Below are positions 8,451 through 16,108 of a stretch of 64,000 bases of DNA, piece by piece. The notes beneath the pieces were generated by a model. The model did no database searches, was not told the DNA's origin, and saw only the letters and a list, made by a program, of their open reading frames with translations. The stretch covers positions 2,170,501 through 2,234,500 of the forward strand of contig NZ_AP023247.1 of assembly GCF_016756535.1 (NCBI RefSeq), read 5' to 3'. This stretch comes from Mesorhizobium sp. 131-2-1. Its GTDB lineage: Bacteria; Pseudomonadota; Alphaproteobacteria; Rhizobiales; Rhizobiaceae. Within the stretch, counting starts at the first letter, position 1. Each line of letters starts with the position of its first letter. Made by a program: the position numbers and the translations under genes.

Positions 8451-8908
8451 GCCACGGCCGCCACGATCAGCAGGCCGCCGATGATCGCCACGGCGTCCTC
8501 GATGAAGGCGGCGGGCGGGTCCTTGCCGAAAGCGACCGCCAGCCGGCCGCGGAACTCGGCGCCGCCGAGCGTGCCGATCACAGCGCCGATGGCGCCGGCG
8601 ATCAGGCCGCCGATGGTGGCGCCGCTGCTCGCGCCGAGCACCGCGCCGCAAAAGGCGCCGATGACGATGCGGGCGCCGAACTGCTGCGGCACCTTGCGGC
8701 TCGGCGTCGACGGCAACTGGTCGCTGACCAACTCGGCGAGCCCCAGGATGGTGGAGATGCCGACGGCGATCCAGTGGCCCATGAAGCTGGCCCAGGTGCC
8801 GGCGACCGGCAGCCAGCCGAGCCAGGCACCCCAAGCGGTGACGGCAAGTGCCGTTCCTGCGCGGAGCCCGGCAACGACCCCGATCAGCAAAGCAAGCAGA
8901 TAAAGCAT
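8447..8908 (-). CDS. DUF4126-like small membrane protein
   Basis: 153 residues with several hydrophobic, Gly/Ala-rich segments (MLYLLALLIGVVAGLRAG at the N-terminus; GASSGATIGGLIAGAIGAVIGTLGGAEFRG in the middle; a C-terminal hydrophobic helix with IIGGLLIVAAVA). The layout and the LRAGTALAVTAWGAWLGW segment resemble DUF4126 proteins. AGGGGG precedes the ATG at 8908. Its last bases overlap the start of the disulfide reductase, suggesting a shared role, perhaps a membrane partner. Function unknown; the family name is from memory. Confidence 0.7.
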   Translation of the reverse strand: MLYLLALLIGVVAGLRAGTALAVTAWGAWLGWLPVAGTWASFMGHWIAVGISTILGLAELVSDQLPSTPSRKVPQQFGARIVIGAFCGAVLGASSGATIGGLIAGAIGAVIGTLGGAEFRGRLAVAFGKDPPAAFIEDAVAIIGGLLIVAAVA

Positions 8909-9039
8909 GATTGACCCCCTCGATATCAGGACCTCGCACAGTCCGGCGCGAGCAAGCTAGCATAGGCGGTACATTTGGCCAGCCGGCTTTCGCCCAACAA
9001 AGGATTGTGCTTTGGCAGTAGTTCGATGGAGATGCAGCC

Positions 9040-9597
9040 ATGACGGCAAGTGAACGCATGAAGATGGCGGCGGGCGAGTGGTACACTTGCCTCGATGCGG
9101 AACTGGAAGCGCTGCGCATTGCCGCGCGCGATGCGGTGTTCGAACACAACAGCCTGCCGCCCCGGCAGCGCGGCGATATCGGGCCGGCCTTGCGGTCATT
9201 GTTGGGAGGCGCGGGCGAGGGGGCGCGCATCGAAGCGCAGTTCCATTGCGCCTACGGGTTCAACCTCTTTCTCGGCGATGGCGCCTTCCTCAACGCCGGC
9301 TGCACCATCCTCGACACGGCGCCGGTCCGCATCGGCAAGGGAACGCTGCTCGGTCCCAATGTGCAGATCTATTGCGCCGAGCACCACCGGGAAGCCCCAG
9401 GGCGGCAGGCTGGCCTGGAGATCGCAAGGCCGGTCGCGATCGGCGACAATGCCTGGATTGGCGGCAGCGCGATCATCCTTGGCGGCGTCACGATCGGCGA
9501 GGGCGCCATCGTCGGCGCCGGCGCGGTGGTGACGCGCGACGTGGCCGCGAACACGACGGTCGTCGGCAACCCGGCGCGGGCGATCGCGAAGCGCTGA
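9040..9597 (+). CDS. Maltose O-acetyltransferase/NodL-like sugar acetyltransferase
   Basis: A 185-residue left-handed beta-helix acetyltransferase that transfers acetyl from acetyl-CoA to a sugar hydroxyl. The N-terminal Maa cap (MKMAAGEWYTCLDAELEALR...) is followed by hexapeptide repeats (IGKGTLLGPNVQIY, IGDNAWIGGSAIILGGVTIGEGAIVGAGAVVTRDV) and the closing VVGNPARAI. The catalytic His is in YCAEHHRE. The family includes maltose acetyltransferase and NodL, which acetylates Nod factors, but no other nod genes are nearby, so a housekeeping sugar acetyltransferase is likelier. It converges with the AraC-type regulator gene. Confidence 0.87.
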   Translation: MTASERMKMAAGEWYTCLDAELEALRIAARDAVFEHNSLPPRQRGDIGPALRSLLGGAGEGARIEAQFHCAYGFNLFLGDGAFLNAGCTILDTAPVRIGKGTLLGPNVQIYCAEHHREAPGRQAGLEIARPVAIGDNAWIGGSAIILGGVTIGEGAIVGAGAVVTRDVAANTTVVGNPARAIAKR

Positions 9598-9615
9598 ACG
9601 ACCAGAGAGAGCTAT

Positions 9616-10608
9616 CTACAGCAATGGCGAGTAAGTCATCCGGTCCGGCGGAACATTCCTCGAGAATTCGCGCCTGTATTGCATCGGCGAGGTCTTGAGC
9701 CGCGCCGAAAAATGCTGGCGCAGCGACGTGGCGCTGCCGAAGCCGGCCTCGAAGGCCACCGCTTCCATCGATTTCTCCGTTCCCTCCAGCAGCCTTTGCG
9801 CCAGCGCCACACGCTGATCGGCCAGCCAGTCGCCGAAGCTTGCGCCGATCGATTTCTGGAAGCGTCGCGTGAAGGTGCGCCGGGTGAGCCCGGCCGCATC
9901 GGCGACGCTGTCGAGGCTGTGCGCCTCGCCGAGTGTCGCCCGCACCTTGTCGAGGGCCTGCGCGAACCGGTCGGCGGTCGGGGTCGGCGCCACGGGGCGT
10001 TCGATGAACTGCGCCTGACCGCCTTGCCGATGCGGCGACAGCACGACATGCCGGGCGAGCCGCAACGCTGCCTCCGCGCCATAGCGGGCACGCACGATAT
10101 GCAGGCAGCAATCGAGTCCTGCGGCGACGCCGGCCGATGTGACGATGTCGCCATCGTCGACATAGAGCACGTCGGCATCGACGGCGATGTCGGGATGAAG
10201 TGCCTGCAGCCTCTCCGTATAGGCCCAATGCGTGGCCGCCTTTCGTCCGCCGAGCAGTCCCGCGGCGGCGATGGCGAAGGTGCCGAGACATAGCCCGACG
10301 ACCAGCGCGCCGCGGCGGTGGGCGCGGACCAGCGCCTCCCTCATCGGCTCCGCAAGCGGAGCGTCGAGATCCTTCCAACTCGGGATGATGACGATATCGG
10401 CGTCGTCCAGCGCGGAAAGGCCGTGAGGCACGGCGATGCTCAACCCGGCGTCGGTCTGGATCGGTCCCCGTTCGATGGCGCAGACGCGGAAGTCGAAGCG
10501 CGGCAAGCCTAGCCTTGTGCGGTCCGTGCCGAATACCAGGCAAGGCACGGAGAGGTGGAACGGGCTGATGCCGTCGAAGGCGATGACGGCGACGATCGGA
10601 TCGGCCAT
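9616..10608 (-). CDS. GlxA-type AraC-family transcriptional regulator
   Basis: 330 residues. An N-terminal DJ-1/PfpI-like domain (about 1-185; VVGLCLGTFAIAAAGLLGGRKAATHW has the nucleophile-elbow Cys) is followed by a C-terminal AraC DNA-binding domain (about 225-320; two HTH units, with GLTRRTFTRRFQKSIGASFGDWL and AVAFEAGFGSATSLRQHF). Such proteins usually sense a small metabolite and activate a neighbouring gene. GGAG six bases before the ATG at 10608 sets the start; an upstream ATG at 10626 lacks one. It is divergent from an isochorismatase-like gene with an inverted repeat between them, which makes that gene its likely target. The ligand is unknown. Confidence 0.88.
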   Translation of the reverse strand: MADPIVAVIAFDGISPFHLSVPCLVFGTDRTRLGLPRFDFRVCAIERGPIQTDAGLSIAVPHGLSALDDADIVIIPSWKDLDAPLAEPMREALVRAHRRGALVVGLCLGTFAIAAAGLLGGRKAATHWAYTERLQALHPDIAVDADVLYVDDGDIVTSAGVAAGLDCCLHIVRARYGAEAALRLARHVVLSPHRQGGQAQFIERPVAPTPTADRFAQALDKVRATLGEAHSLDSVADAAGLTRRTFTRRFQKSIGASFGDWLADQRVALAQRLLEGTEKSMEAVAFEAGFGSATSLRQHFSARLKTSPMQYRREFSRNVPPDRMTYSPLL

Positions 10609-10634
10609 GGGATCTCCGAGGGACACAGCTGGAT

Positions 10635-10669
10635 TGTCCCAATTCTTTCGAACGATGTCAATCGGGACA
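10635..10669. promoter_or_regulatory. Inverted repeat, candidate operator of the GlxA-type regulator
   Basis: The half-sites TGTCCCAAT (10635-10643) and ATCGGGACA (10661-10669) are inverted with one mismatch and a 17-base gap. The centre-to-centre distance places both on nearly the same face of the helix. The element sits in the divergent gap between the regulator and the isochorismatase-like gene, a typical place for an AraC-type operator. Confidence 0.5.
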
Positions 10670-10731
10670 CTTTTGGCACGCCGGAGCCTGGCCTAGGCTC
10701 CTTGCATCAACCCGGTCGAAAGGAGATCGCC

Positions 10732-11379
10732 ATGTCCGCACCAGCCAATACCGCCCAGCCGCGCCGCGCGCTTGTCGTCATCGACGTCCAGAACGACTAT
10801 GACGGCGGCAACCTCGCCATCCAGCATCCGCCGTTCCGCGACAGCGTCGTCAATGTGGCGCGCGCCATGGACGCGGCGGCGGAAGCCGGCGTCAAGGTCG
10901 TGGTCATCAAGCAGATGGCTCCCGAGACCTCGCCGATCTTCGCCAAGGGCAGCCATGGCGGCGAGCTGCATCCCGAGATCGCCAGGCGAAACCGCGACCA
11001 CTATGTCGAGAAGCTGCTGCCCAGCGCCTTCGCAGGCACCGACCTTGAGGCGTGGCTGCGCGCCAACGCCATCGATACGATCGCCGTCGCCGGCTACATG
11101 ACGCACAATTGCGATCTGTCGACCATCATCCACGCCGTGCATATGGGCTTTTCGGTCGAGTTCCTCGCCGACGCCAGCGGCTCGGTGCCCTACGCCAACA
11201 GCGCCGGCTATGCCTCGGCCGAAGACATCCATCGCGTCGTCACCATCATCCTGCAGTCGCGCTTCGCGGCGGTGCTGAAGACCGCCGAATGGGTCGACTG
11301 CCTGAAGACCGGCGCCCTGCCGGAACGCGACACGATCTTTGCCTCGAACCAGCGCGCGCTGGCGCGCAATGCCGCGTAG
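10732..11379 (+). CDS. Isochorismatase-family cysteine hydrolase
   Basis: 215 residues with the alpha/beta fold of isochorismatase-like amidases. The catalytic triad can be read: Asp in LVVIDVQNDY, Lys in YVEKLLPSAFAGTDLE, Cys in GYMTHNC. Such enzymes hydrolyse amides such as nicotinamide or N-carbamoyl compounds, or isochorismate; the exact substrate is not evident. AAAGGAG precedes the ATG at 10732. The longer open frame runs back through the regulator gene and is rejected. It is probably controlled by the divergent GlxA-type regulator. A strong terminator follows. Confidence 0.85.
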   Translation: MSAPANTAQPRRALVVIDVQNDYDGGNLAIQHPPFRDSVVNVARAMDAAAEAGVKVVVIKQMAPETSPIFAKGSHGGELHPEIARRNRDHYVEKLLPSAFAGTDLEAWLRANAIDTIAVAGYMTHNCDLSTIIHAVHMGFSVEFLADASGSVPYANSAGYASAEDIHRVVTIILQSRFAAVLKTAEWVDCLKTGALPERDTIFASNQRALARNAA

Positions 11380-11401
11380 TCGGGCTCAAATCCGCAAATG
11401 A

Positions 11402-11436
11402 AAAGGGCGCCGCGAGAGCGGCGCCCTTTGGTTTTT
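11402..11436 (+). terminator. Intrinsic terminator after the isochorismatase-like gene
   Basis: A perfect 12-base stem (AAAGGGCGCCGC with GCGGCGCCCTTT), a GAGA loop and a following GGTTTTT. It lies between convergent genes. On the minus strand the stem is followed by TTTTCATTT, so it may also stop transcription from the fhs side. Confidence 0.9.
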
Positions 11437-11453
11437 CGCAACCGAAAGAATGC

Positions 11454-13133
11454 CTAGAACAGGCCTTCGATCTGGCCGGCCTCGTTGAGGAAGATCTTTT
11501 CCGAGGACGGCGCCTTGGGCAGGCCGGGCATGGTCATGACCTCGCCGCAGATGATGACGACGAAGCCGGCGCCGGCCGAGAGCCTGACCTCGCGCACCGG
11601 CACGGTGTGGCCGGTCGGCGCGCCGCGCAGGTTCGGATCGGTCGAGAAGGAATACTGGGTCTTGGCCATGCAGACCGGCAGGTTGCCGTAGCCGGCCTGC
11701 TCCCAGGCATGCAGTTGGTCGCGGATCGACTTGTCGGCGATCGCCTCGTCGCCGCGGTAGATGCGCTTGACGATGGTGTTGACCTTCTCGAACAGCGGCA
11801 TCTCGTCGGGATAGAGCGGCGAGAACTGCGAGGCGCCGGATTCGGCGATCTCGACGATCTTCTTGGCCAGGTCCTCGATGCCGGCAGAGCCCTGGGCCCA
11901 GTGCTTGCACAGGATCGCCTCGGCGCCCTGCGCCTTGACGAAGTCCTTCATCGCCTGGATCTCGGTCTCGGTATCGGTGGTGAAGTGGTTGATCGCCACC
12001 ACTGCCGGCACGCCGAATTGCTTCACGTTCTCGATGTGGCGGCCGAGATTGAGGCAGCCCTTCCTGACCGCCTCGATATTCTCCTTACCGAGGTCTTCCT
12101 TCTTGACGCCGCCGTTCATCTTCATGGCGCGCACGGTGGCGACGATGACGGCCGCGGCCGGCTTGAGGCCCGCCTTGCGGCACTTGATGTCGAAGAATTT
12201 TTCCGCACCGAGGTCGGCGCCGAAGCCGGCCTCGGTGACGACATAGTCGGCGAGCTTGAGCGCCGTGGTGGTGGCGACCACCGAGTTGCAGCCATGCGCG
12301 ATGTTGGCGAACGGGCCGCCGTGGACGAAGGCCGGGTTGTTCTCCAGCGTCTGCACCAGGTTGGGCTGCATGGCGTCCTTCAACAGCACCGCCATGGCGC
12401 CGTCGGCCTTGAGGTCGCGGGCATAGACCGGCGACTTGTCGCGGCGGTAGGCGACGATGATGTCGCCGAGGCGCTTCTCGAGGTCCTTGAGGTCGGTGGC
12501 GAGGCACAGGATCGCCATGACTTCCGAGGCGACGGTGATGTCGAAGCCGGCCTCGCGCGGGAAACCGTTGGCGACGCCGCCGAGCGAGCAGATCATCTCG
12601 CGCAGCGCGCGGTCGTTCATGTCCATGACCCGGCGCCACACGACGCGGCGGATATCGATGCCGAGCTCGTTGCCCCAGTAGATGTGGTTGTCGATCAGTG
12701 CCGAGAGCAGATTGTGCGCGGTGGTAATGGCGTGGAAGTCGCCGGTGAAGTGGAGGTTCATGTCTTCCATCGGCACGACCTGCGCGTAGCCGCCACCGGC
12801 CGCACCGCCCTTGACGCCGAAATTCGGGCCGAGCGAGGCTTCGCGGATGCAGACGATCGCCTTCTTGCCGATGCGGTTGAGGCCATCGCCCAGGCCCACG
12901 GTCGTCGTGGTCTTGCCTTCGCCGGCGGGCGTCGGGTTGATGGCGGTGACGAGGATCAGCTTGCCGTCCTTGTTGCCCTTCACGGACTTGATGAACTCGG
13001 CCGAGACCTTGGCCTTGTCGTGGCCGTAGGGCAGCAGGTGCTCGCTCGGAATGCCGATCTTGGCGCCGATCTCCTGGATCTGTTTCTTCTTGGCGGCGCG
13101 CGCGATCTCGATGTCGGACTTCACTTCGGCCAT
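11454..13133 (-). CDS. fhs: Formate-tetrahydrofolate ligase
   Basis: A 559-residue cytoplasmic enzyme of one-carbon metabolism, making 10-formyl-tetrahydrofolate from formate, ATP and tetrahydrofolate. Full family length. The P-loop-like [18 protein letters not shown] is at about residues 66-83, followed by [25 protein letters not shown] and the conserved [19 protein letters not shown] segment ([21 protein letters not shown]). C-terminal [15 protein letters not shown] and MTMPGLPK are also typical. AGAGGAAAG precedes the ATG. It is likely monocistronic, with a predicted promoter at 13220-13248. Confidence 0.97.
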   Translation of the reverse strand: MAEVKSDIEIARAAKKKQIQEIGAKIGIPSEHLLPYGHDKAKVSAEFIKSVKGNKDGKLILVTAINPTPAGEGKTTTTVGLGDGLNRIGKKAIVCIREASLGPNFGVKGGAAGGGYAQVVPMEDMNLHFTGDFHAITTAHNLLSALIDNHIYWGNELGIDIRRVVWRRVMDMNDRALREMICSLGGVANGFPREAGFDITVASEVMAILCLATDLKDLEKRLGDIIVAYRRDKSPVYARDLKADGAMAVLLKDAMQPNLVQTLENNPAFVHGGPFANIAHGCNSVVATTTALKLADYVVTEAGFGADLGAEKFFDIKCRKAGLKPAAAVIVATVRAMKMNGGVKKEDLGKENIEAVRKGCLNLGRHIENVKQFGVPAVVAINHFTTDTETEIQAMKDFVKAQGAEAILCKHWAQGSAGIEDLAKKIVEIAESGASQFSPLYPDEMPLFEKVNTIVKRIYRGDEAIADKSIRDQLHAWEQAGYGNLPVCMAKTQYSFSTDPNLRGAPTGHTVPVREVRLSAGAGFVVIICGEVMTMPGLPKAPSSEKIFLNEAGQIEGLF

Positions 13134-13219
13134 GACGGCTTTCCTCTGGATTGGTCGGTGGAGGGGACGGGTTTGATCAACTGTGCATGTTCGAGACGCC
13201 GCGCGGACGCAAGGGCATG

Positions 13220-13248
13220 TTCTAACCCTGTCGCTGCCACGGCGTCAA
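13220..13248 (-). promoter_or_regulatory. Predicted fhs promoter
   Basis: On the minus strand TTGACG (13248-13243), a 17-base spacer and TTAGAA (13225-13220) make a good sigma70-like match. It leaves a leader of about 80 bases before the fhs ATG. I looked for a ZTP (pfl) riboswitch core in the leader and did not recognise one. The rest of the gap (13249-13451) shows nothing supportable. Confidence 0.5.
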
Positions 13249-13451
13249 CTTTCATGCAACTATGTTTCCTGCGAAGAAAGAGTGTTCCTGCTGCCGGGCC
13301 TCTTCCGGTCGGTTGTTTCGAGCCCGGTCGTTGCGCCGTATAGAAGCCAGAGCGGATGCCGCGCCGCCGTCTCAAAACAGCCGCGCAATGCACGGAATGC
13401 GACAGCGACGACGGCGCAAATCCGCCAGCGCCCCCCGGGGCAGGGATGCGG

Positions 13452-14576
13452 TTACTGCGTCAGCACGTTGCTGATCTCGACCATGTTCGAGCGCACCCTG
13501 AGGACATAGAAACCCATGGTGGTCAGGTGCGTCGGCAGCAGCCAGCCGTCCTCGCGGCCATTGGCGATGATGAAGGGCTGGATGCGCAGCGCCGAGACAA
13601 ATTGCGAATCCATCGTGTCCCACAGGTTCTGCAGGTGCTTTTCCTTGATCACGTCGTCGAAGTCGGCCTGGGCGCCCTTCATCAGCCCGTAATAGCCATA
13701 GAGCTGGCCATAGGCGAACCAGAAGCGGTCGTCGGCGCGGGTATCGAACCAGCCAGCGTTGTGGTTTTCCGCGCGCTCCTTGAGGATGGCCGAGGTCGAG
13801 CCGATGTCGGACGAGATGCGGTCGACATACTGCTTCAGATTGTCGGCGCGCGCATCGAACGTCGCCTGGCAGGTGGCCAGCCTTGCGTTGAAGGAGCGCA
13901 GCTTGCGCACGGCGTCGCGATAGTAGCTCGGCGTCGGCGTCTTGGGGCCGAACGGGTTGAGGCCGAAATACCAGGTCTCCTCGTCGAACTGCAAATTGCC
14001 GCGCGCATCCTGGAGATCGGCATCGATCTGTGAGGTCGTGCGCACGCGGCCCAGATTGTCGGCAAGCTCGGTCGCCGTACGCCTCACCGCCTGGTTGATG
14101 CCGCGCTGGAACGAGGCCTTGTTGTCCATCCACGGCGTATGGTCCCAGTCGATGCCGAACAGGCCGAGCTTGTAGAGGATCATCGACGAGATCCAGGCAT
14201 TCTGGTTGACATTGAAGTCGGTAAGGTCGGCTGCCACCTGGGCGATCGCCGAGTTGCCGCAGGTCTTGGCGGTATCGGTGCCGGCGCCGGCGGAGACTTG
14301 CTCGCCCGCTGAAATGCCACGCTTCTCGAATGTATATTTGTCGACGTAGTTGGGGTCAAAATTGGTCCACCACTGGGTGGCGTAGAAGAAATTGGCATAA
14401 AGGCCGGCCAGCACCAGCAAGGCCAGGCCGACCACCGCTTTCAGGATCCAGCCGCGCTGGGTGTACCAGCGACCGGCCCACATGAACGGCCACAGGATGA
14501 TGCCGACGAGGAGACCGATGCCGCGGCCGATCCACTGGAAAATCCGGGTGAAGAAGTTCACGATCGGATCAAGCAT
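13452..14576 (-). CDS. DUF2333-like membrane-anchored protein, last gene of the AAA+ operon
   Basis: 374 residues. After a short amphipathic start with repeated hydrophobic stretches, one clear membrane segment lies at about 46-66 (ILKAVVGLALLVLAGLYANFF), so most of the protein faces one side of the inner membrane, probably the periplasm. The rest is mainly helical with many aromatic residues (WYFGLNPFGPKTPTPSYYRDAV, WFDTRADDRFWFAYGQLYGYYGLMKG). The overall pattern resembles DUF2333 proteins. The ATG at 14576 begins 14 bases after the stop of the preceding gene, with AGGGG upstream. The only member of this operon with a clear membrane anchor. Function unknown. Confidence 0.75.
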   Translation of the reverse strand: MLDPIVNFFTRIFQWIGRGIGLLVGIILWPFMWAGRWYTQRGWILKAVVGLALLVLAGLYANFFYATQWWTNFDPNYVDKYTFEKRGISAGEQVSAGAGTDTAKTCGNSAIAQVAADLTDFNVNQNAWISSMILYKLGLFGIDWDHTPWMDNKASFQRGINQAVRRTATELADNLGRVRTTSQIDADLQDARGNLQFDEETWYFGLNPFGPKTPTPSYYRDAVRKLRSFNARLATCQATFDARADNLKQYVDRISSDIGSTSAILKERAENHNAGWFDTRADDRFWFAYGQLYGYYGLMKGAQADFDDVIKEKHLQNLWDTMDSQFVSALRIQPFIIANGREDGWLLPTHLTTMGFYVLRVRSNMVEISNVLTQ

Positions 14577-14590
14577 GGCTGTGTCACCCC

Positions 14591-15889
14591 TCAATCAGTC
14601 AAGCCGTAGAGGCGCGTGCGAAACGCCGCCTTGTCTTTCAAATATGTGGTTTTCAGAACGTCCACAACATGCGATCGCCAGGCGTCGCTGAAGCCGTCAT
14701 AGTCTCTGTAGAAGCCGGGCTTGTTGAAGACGTAACGCGAGACGAAGTCCTGCGGCACGAAGTCGGAGATCAGCTGGTTGGTCAGCCAGGCGTCCGGATG
14801 ATCGGGCTTGGCGCGGATCACCAGGAAACGCTGCTGCGGGAACACGTCCTCGATCTTGAGATGGCCATACTGGGCGATCTCGCGCTTGGCGGCGTTGAGG
14901 AAGGGGAAATTGCCGTCCTTGGTGATCAGGTCGGTGTGGCCGTGGATCCAGGTCTGCAGCCAAACCTTGTCGACGTCGGTCAAATTGCGGTTAGGCTCGG
15001 TGTCGCGGATCAGCGCGCGCACCACCATTTCGGCGCGATGCTCGAGATAGCCGGAGGACTCGATCCAGGAGGCGCGGGGCAACTCGATGCGGCCGGTCGC
15101 GGCGAGGAATTTGAACACCTTGTCGGCGTCCCTGATCGATAGGTAGCTCACCTGCCACGGCCGCGAGCGGCGGAAGCCGGGCGCAGCCGGGTCACTGATC
15201 ACCGTCGTCATGTCGGGATCGACGAAGACGTAGAGGCCGCCGAAATGGCTGGTCCAGTAGGCGTTGTGGCGGAAGATCACCTGGTCCGGCACCAGCGCAT
15301 TCTCGCGGATGTCGCCGCAGACCTTGGCGAGCTCCACCATGCGCTGCAGCATGGCATTGTCGCGCCAGGCGTCGGGCTCCTGCTTGAGCCGGTCGACCAG
15401 CTTGCCGAGCTCGGCCGCCTTGCCCAGCACATCTTCGGCCGACAGCACCTTGAACTCGACCTGGTTGATCGACAGCAGGTCCTCGATGTCGTTGACCTGG
15501 GGAACGGAGTCCTCGATCTCGCCGTAGATCACGTCCTTGATGGTCAGCGCGTCGATGGCGCGCTGGTTCTTGGACATGAACTCGAACATCAGCTGCGAGG
15601 TGTTGGAGAAGGCGGTGTGGACCACCGGCAGGTCGATCTGCGACGGGGTCAGGATGATGAAGCGGCGGTTGACCTCATTGGGGTCGAGATAGTCGTAGTC
15701 GCCGCATTCGTCGGCGACCTCGGGCGAGAAGCCGGTGCGGTCGATCTGGAAGCTCGTCAGCTTGGTGGGACTGAGGCCGAAGGCGACGAGCGCCTTGTTG
15801 TAGCGCTGGATGAGATGCGGCTCGTCGACCGTGAGCAGCCTGCCGTAGATCAGCTCGTTGTCACGCAGAAGGTCGGGTTTCTTGGCCAT
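14591..15889 (-). CDS. Uncharacterised 432-residue protein of the AAA+ operon
   Basis: I do not recognise the family with certainty; it looks like a conserved DUF of Hyphomicrobiales. No signal peptide, no membrane segment and no nucleotide-binding motif. It begins MAKKPDLLRDNELIYGRLL and contains a possibly beta-rich segment (RRFIILTPSQIDLPVVHTAF, GGLYVFVDPDMTTVI) and a helical middle. The C-terminus is rich in aromatic and charged residues. The ATG at 15889 is chosen; the extra upstream open frame runs through the palindromic repeats and is spurious. It lies between the ATPase gene and the membrane-anchored gene, so a soluble partner or adaptor is the reasonable guess. Confidence 0.75.
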   Translation of the reverse strand: MAKKPDLLRDNELIYGRLLTVDEPHLIQRYNKALVAFGLSPTKLTSFQIDRTGFSPEVADECGDYDYLDPNEVNRRFIILTPSQIDLPVVHTAFSNTSQLMFEFMSKNQRAIDALTIKDVIYGEIEDSVPQVNDIEDLLSINQVEFKVLSAEDVLGKAAELGKLVDRLKQEPDAWRDNAMLQRMVELAKVCGDIRENALVPDQVIFRHNAYWTSHFGGLYVFVDPDMTTVISDPAAPGFRRSRPWQVSYLSIRDADKVFKFLAATGRIELPRASWIESSGYLEHRAEMVVRALIRDTEPNRNLTDVDKVWLQTWIHGHTDLITKDGNFPFLNAAKREIAQYGHLKIEDVFPQQRFLVIRAKPDHPDAWLTNQLISDFVPQDFVSRYVFNKPGFYRDYDGFSDAWRSHVVDVLKTTYLKDKAAFRTRLYGLTD

Positions 15890-15893
15890 TATT

Positions 15894-16092
15894 CCTTCTC
15901 CCCGTTCACGGGGAGAAGGTGCCCGAAGGGCTGATGAGGGGCGCGACCTCTCCTTCTCCCCTTGTGGGAGAAGGTGGATCGGCGCGAAGCGCCGAGACGG
16001 TTGAGGGGTGGGTGACGGAGTGCCGTCGGCGCCAAGCTGGAACATCCCTCATCCGTCGCCTTCGGCGACACCTTCTCCCACAAGGGGAGAAG
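15894..16092. repeat. Cluster of rhizobial palindromic repeats inside the operon
   Basis: Three related palindromes fill the gap between two operon genes. A perfect hairpin with arms CCTTCTCCCCG and CGGGGAGAAGG spans 15894-15919. A second copy starting CCTTCTCCCCTTGTGGGAG begins near 15952, and an inverted copy ends at 16092. Copies two and three form a long inverted pair. The same CTTCTCCCCTT motif recurs at 41954. They could fold in the mRNA and affect relative expression of the genes either side. Confidence 0.85.
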
Positions 16093-16108
16093 GGGGCGTC
16101 GGCGTGCT

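Noticed and set aside
9040..9597. NodL, a Nod-factor acetyltransferase
   Set aside because: Same family, but no nod box or other nod genes in the window; maltose acetyltransferase-like is safer.
10732..11379. An isochorismatase-like protein lacking its catalytic Cys
   Set aside because: The Cys is present in THNC at the expected place.
13134..13219. A ZTP (pfl) riboswitch in the fhs leader
   Set aside because: The conserved core segments were not recognised on reading the leader.
11052..13343. A 763-codon open frame on the plus strand across fhs
   Set aside because: It is the GC-rich antisense shadow of a well-defined formate-tetrahydrofolate ligase gene. Its sequence is rich in Arg, His, Asp and Gly and shows no domain.
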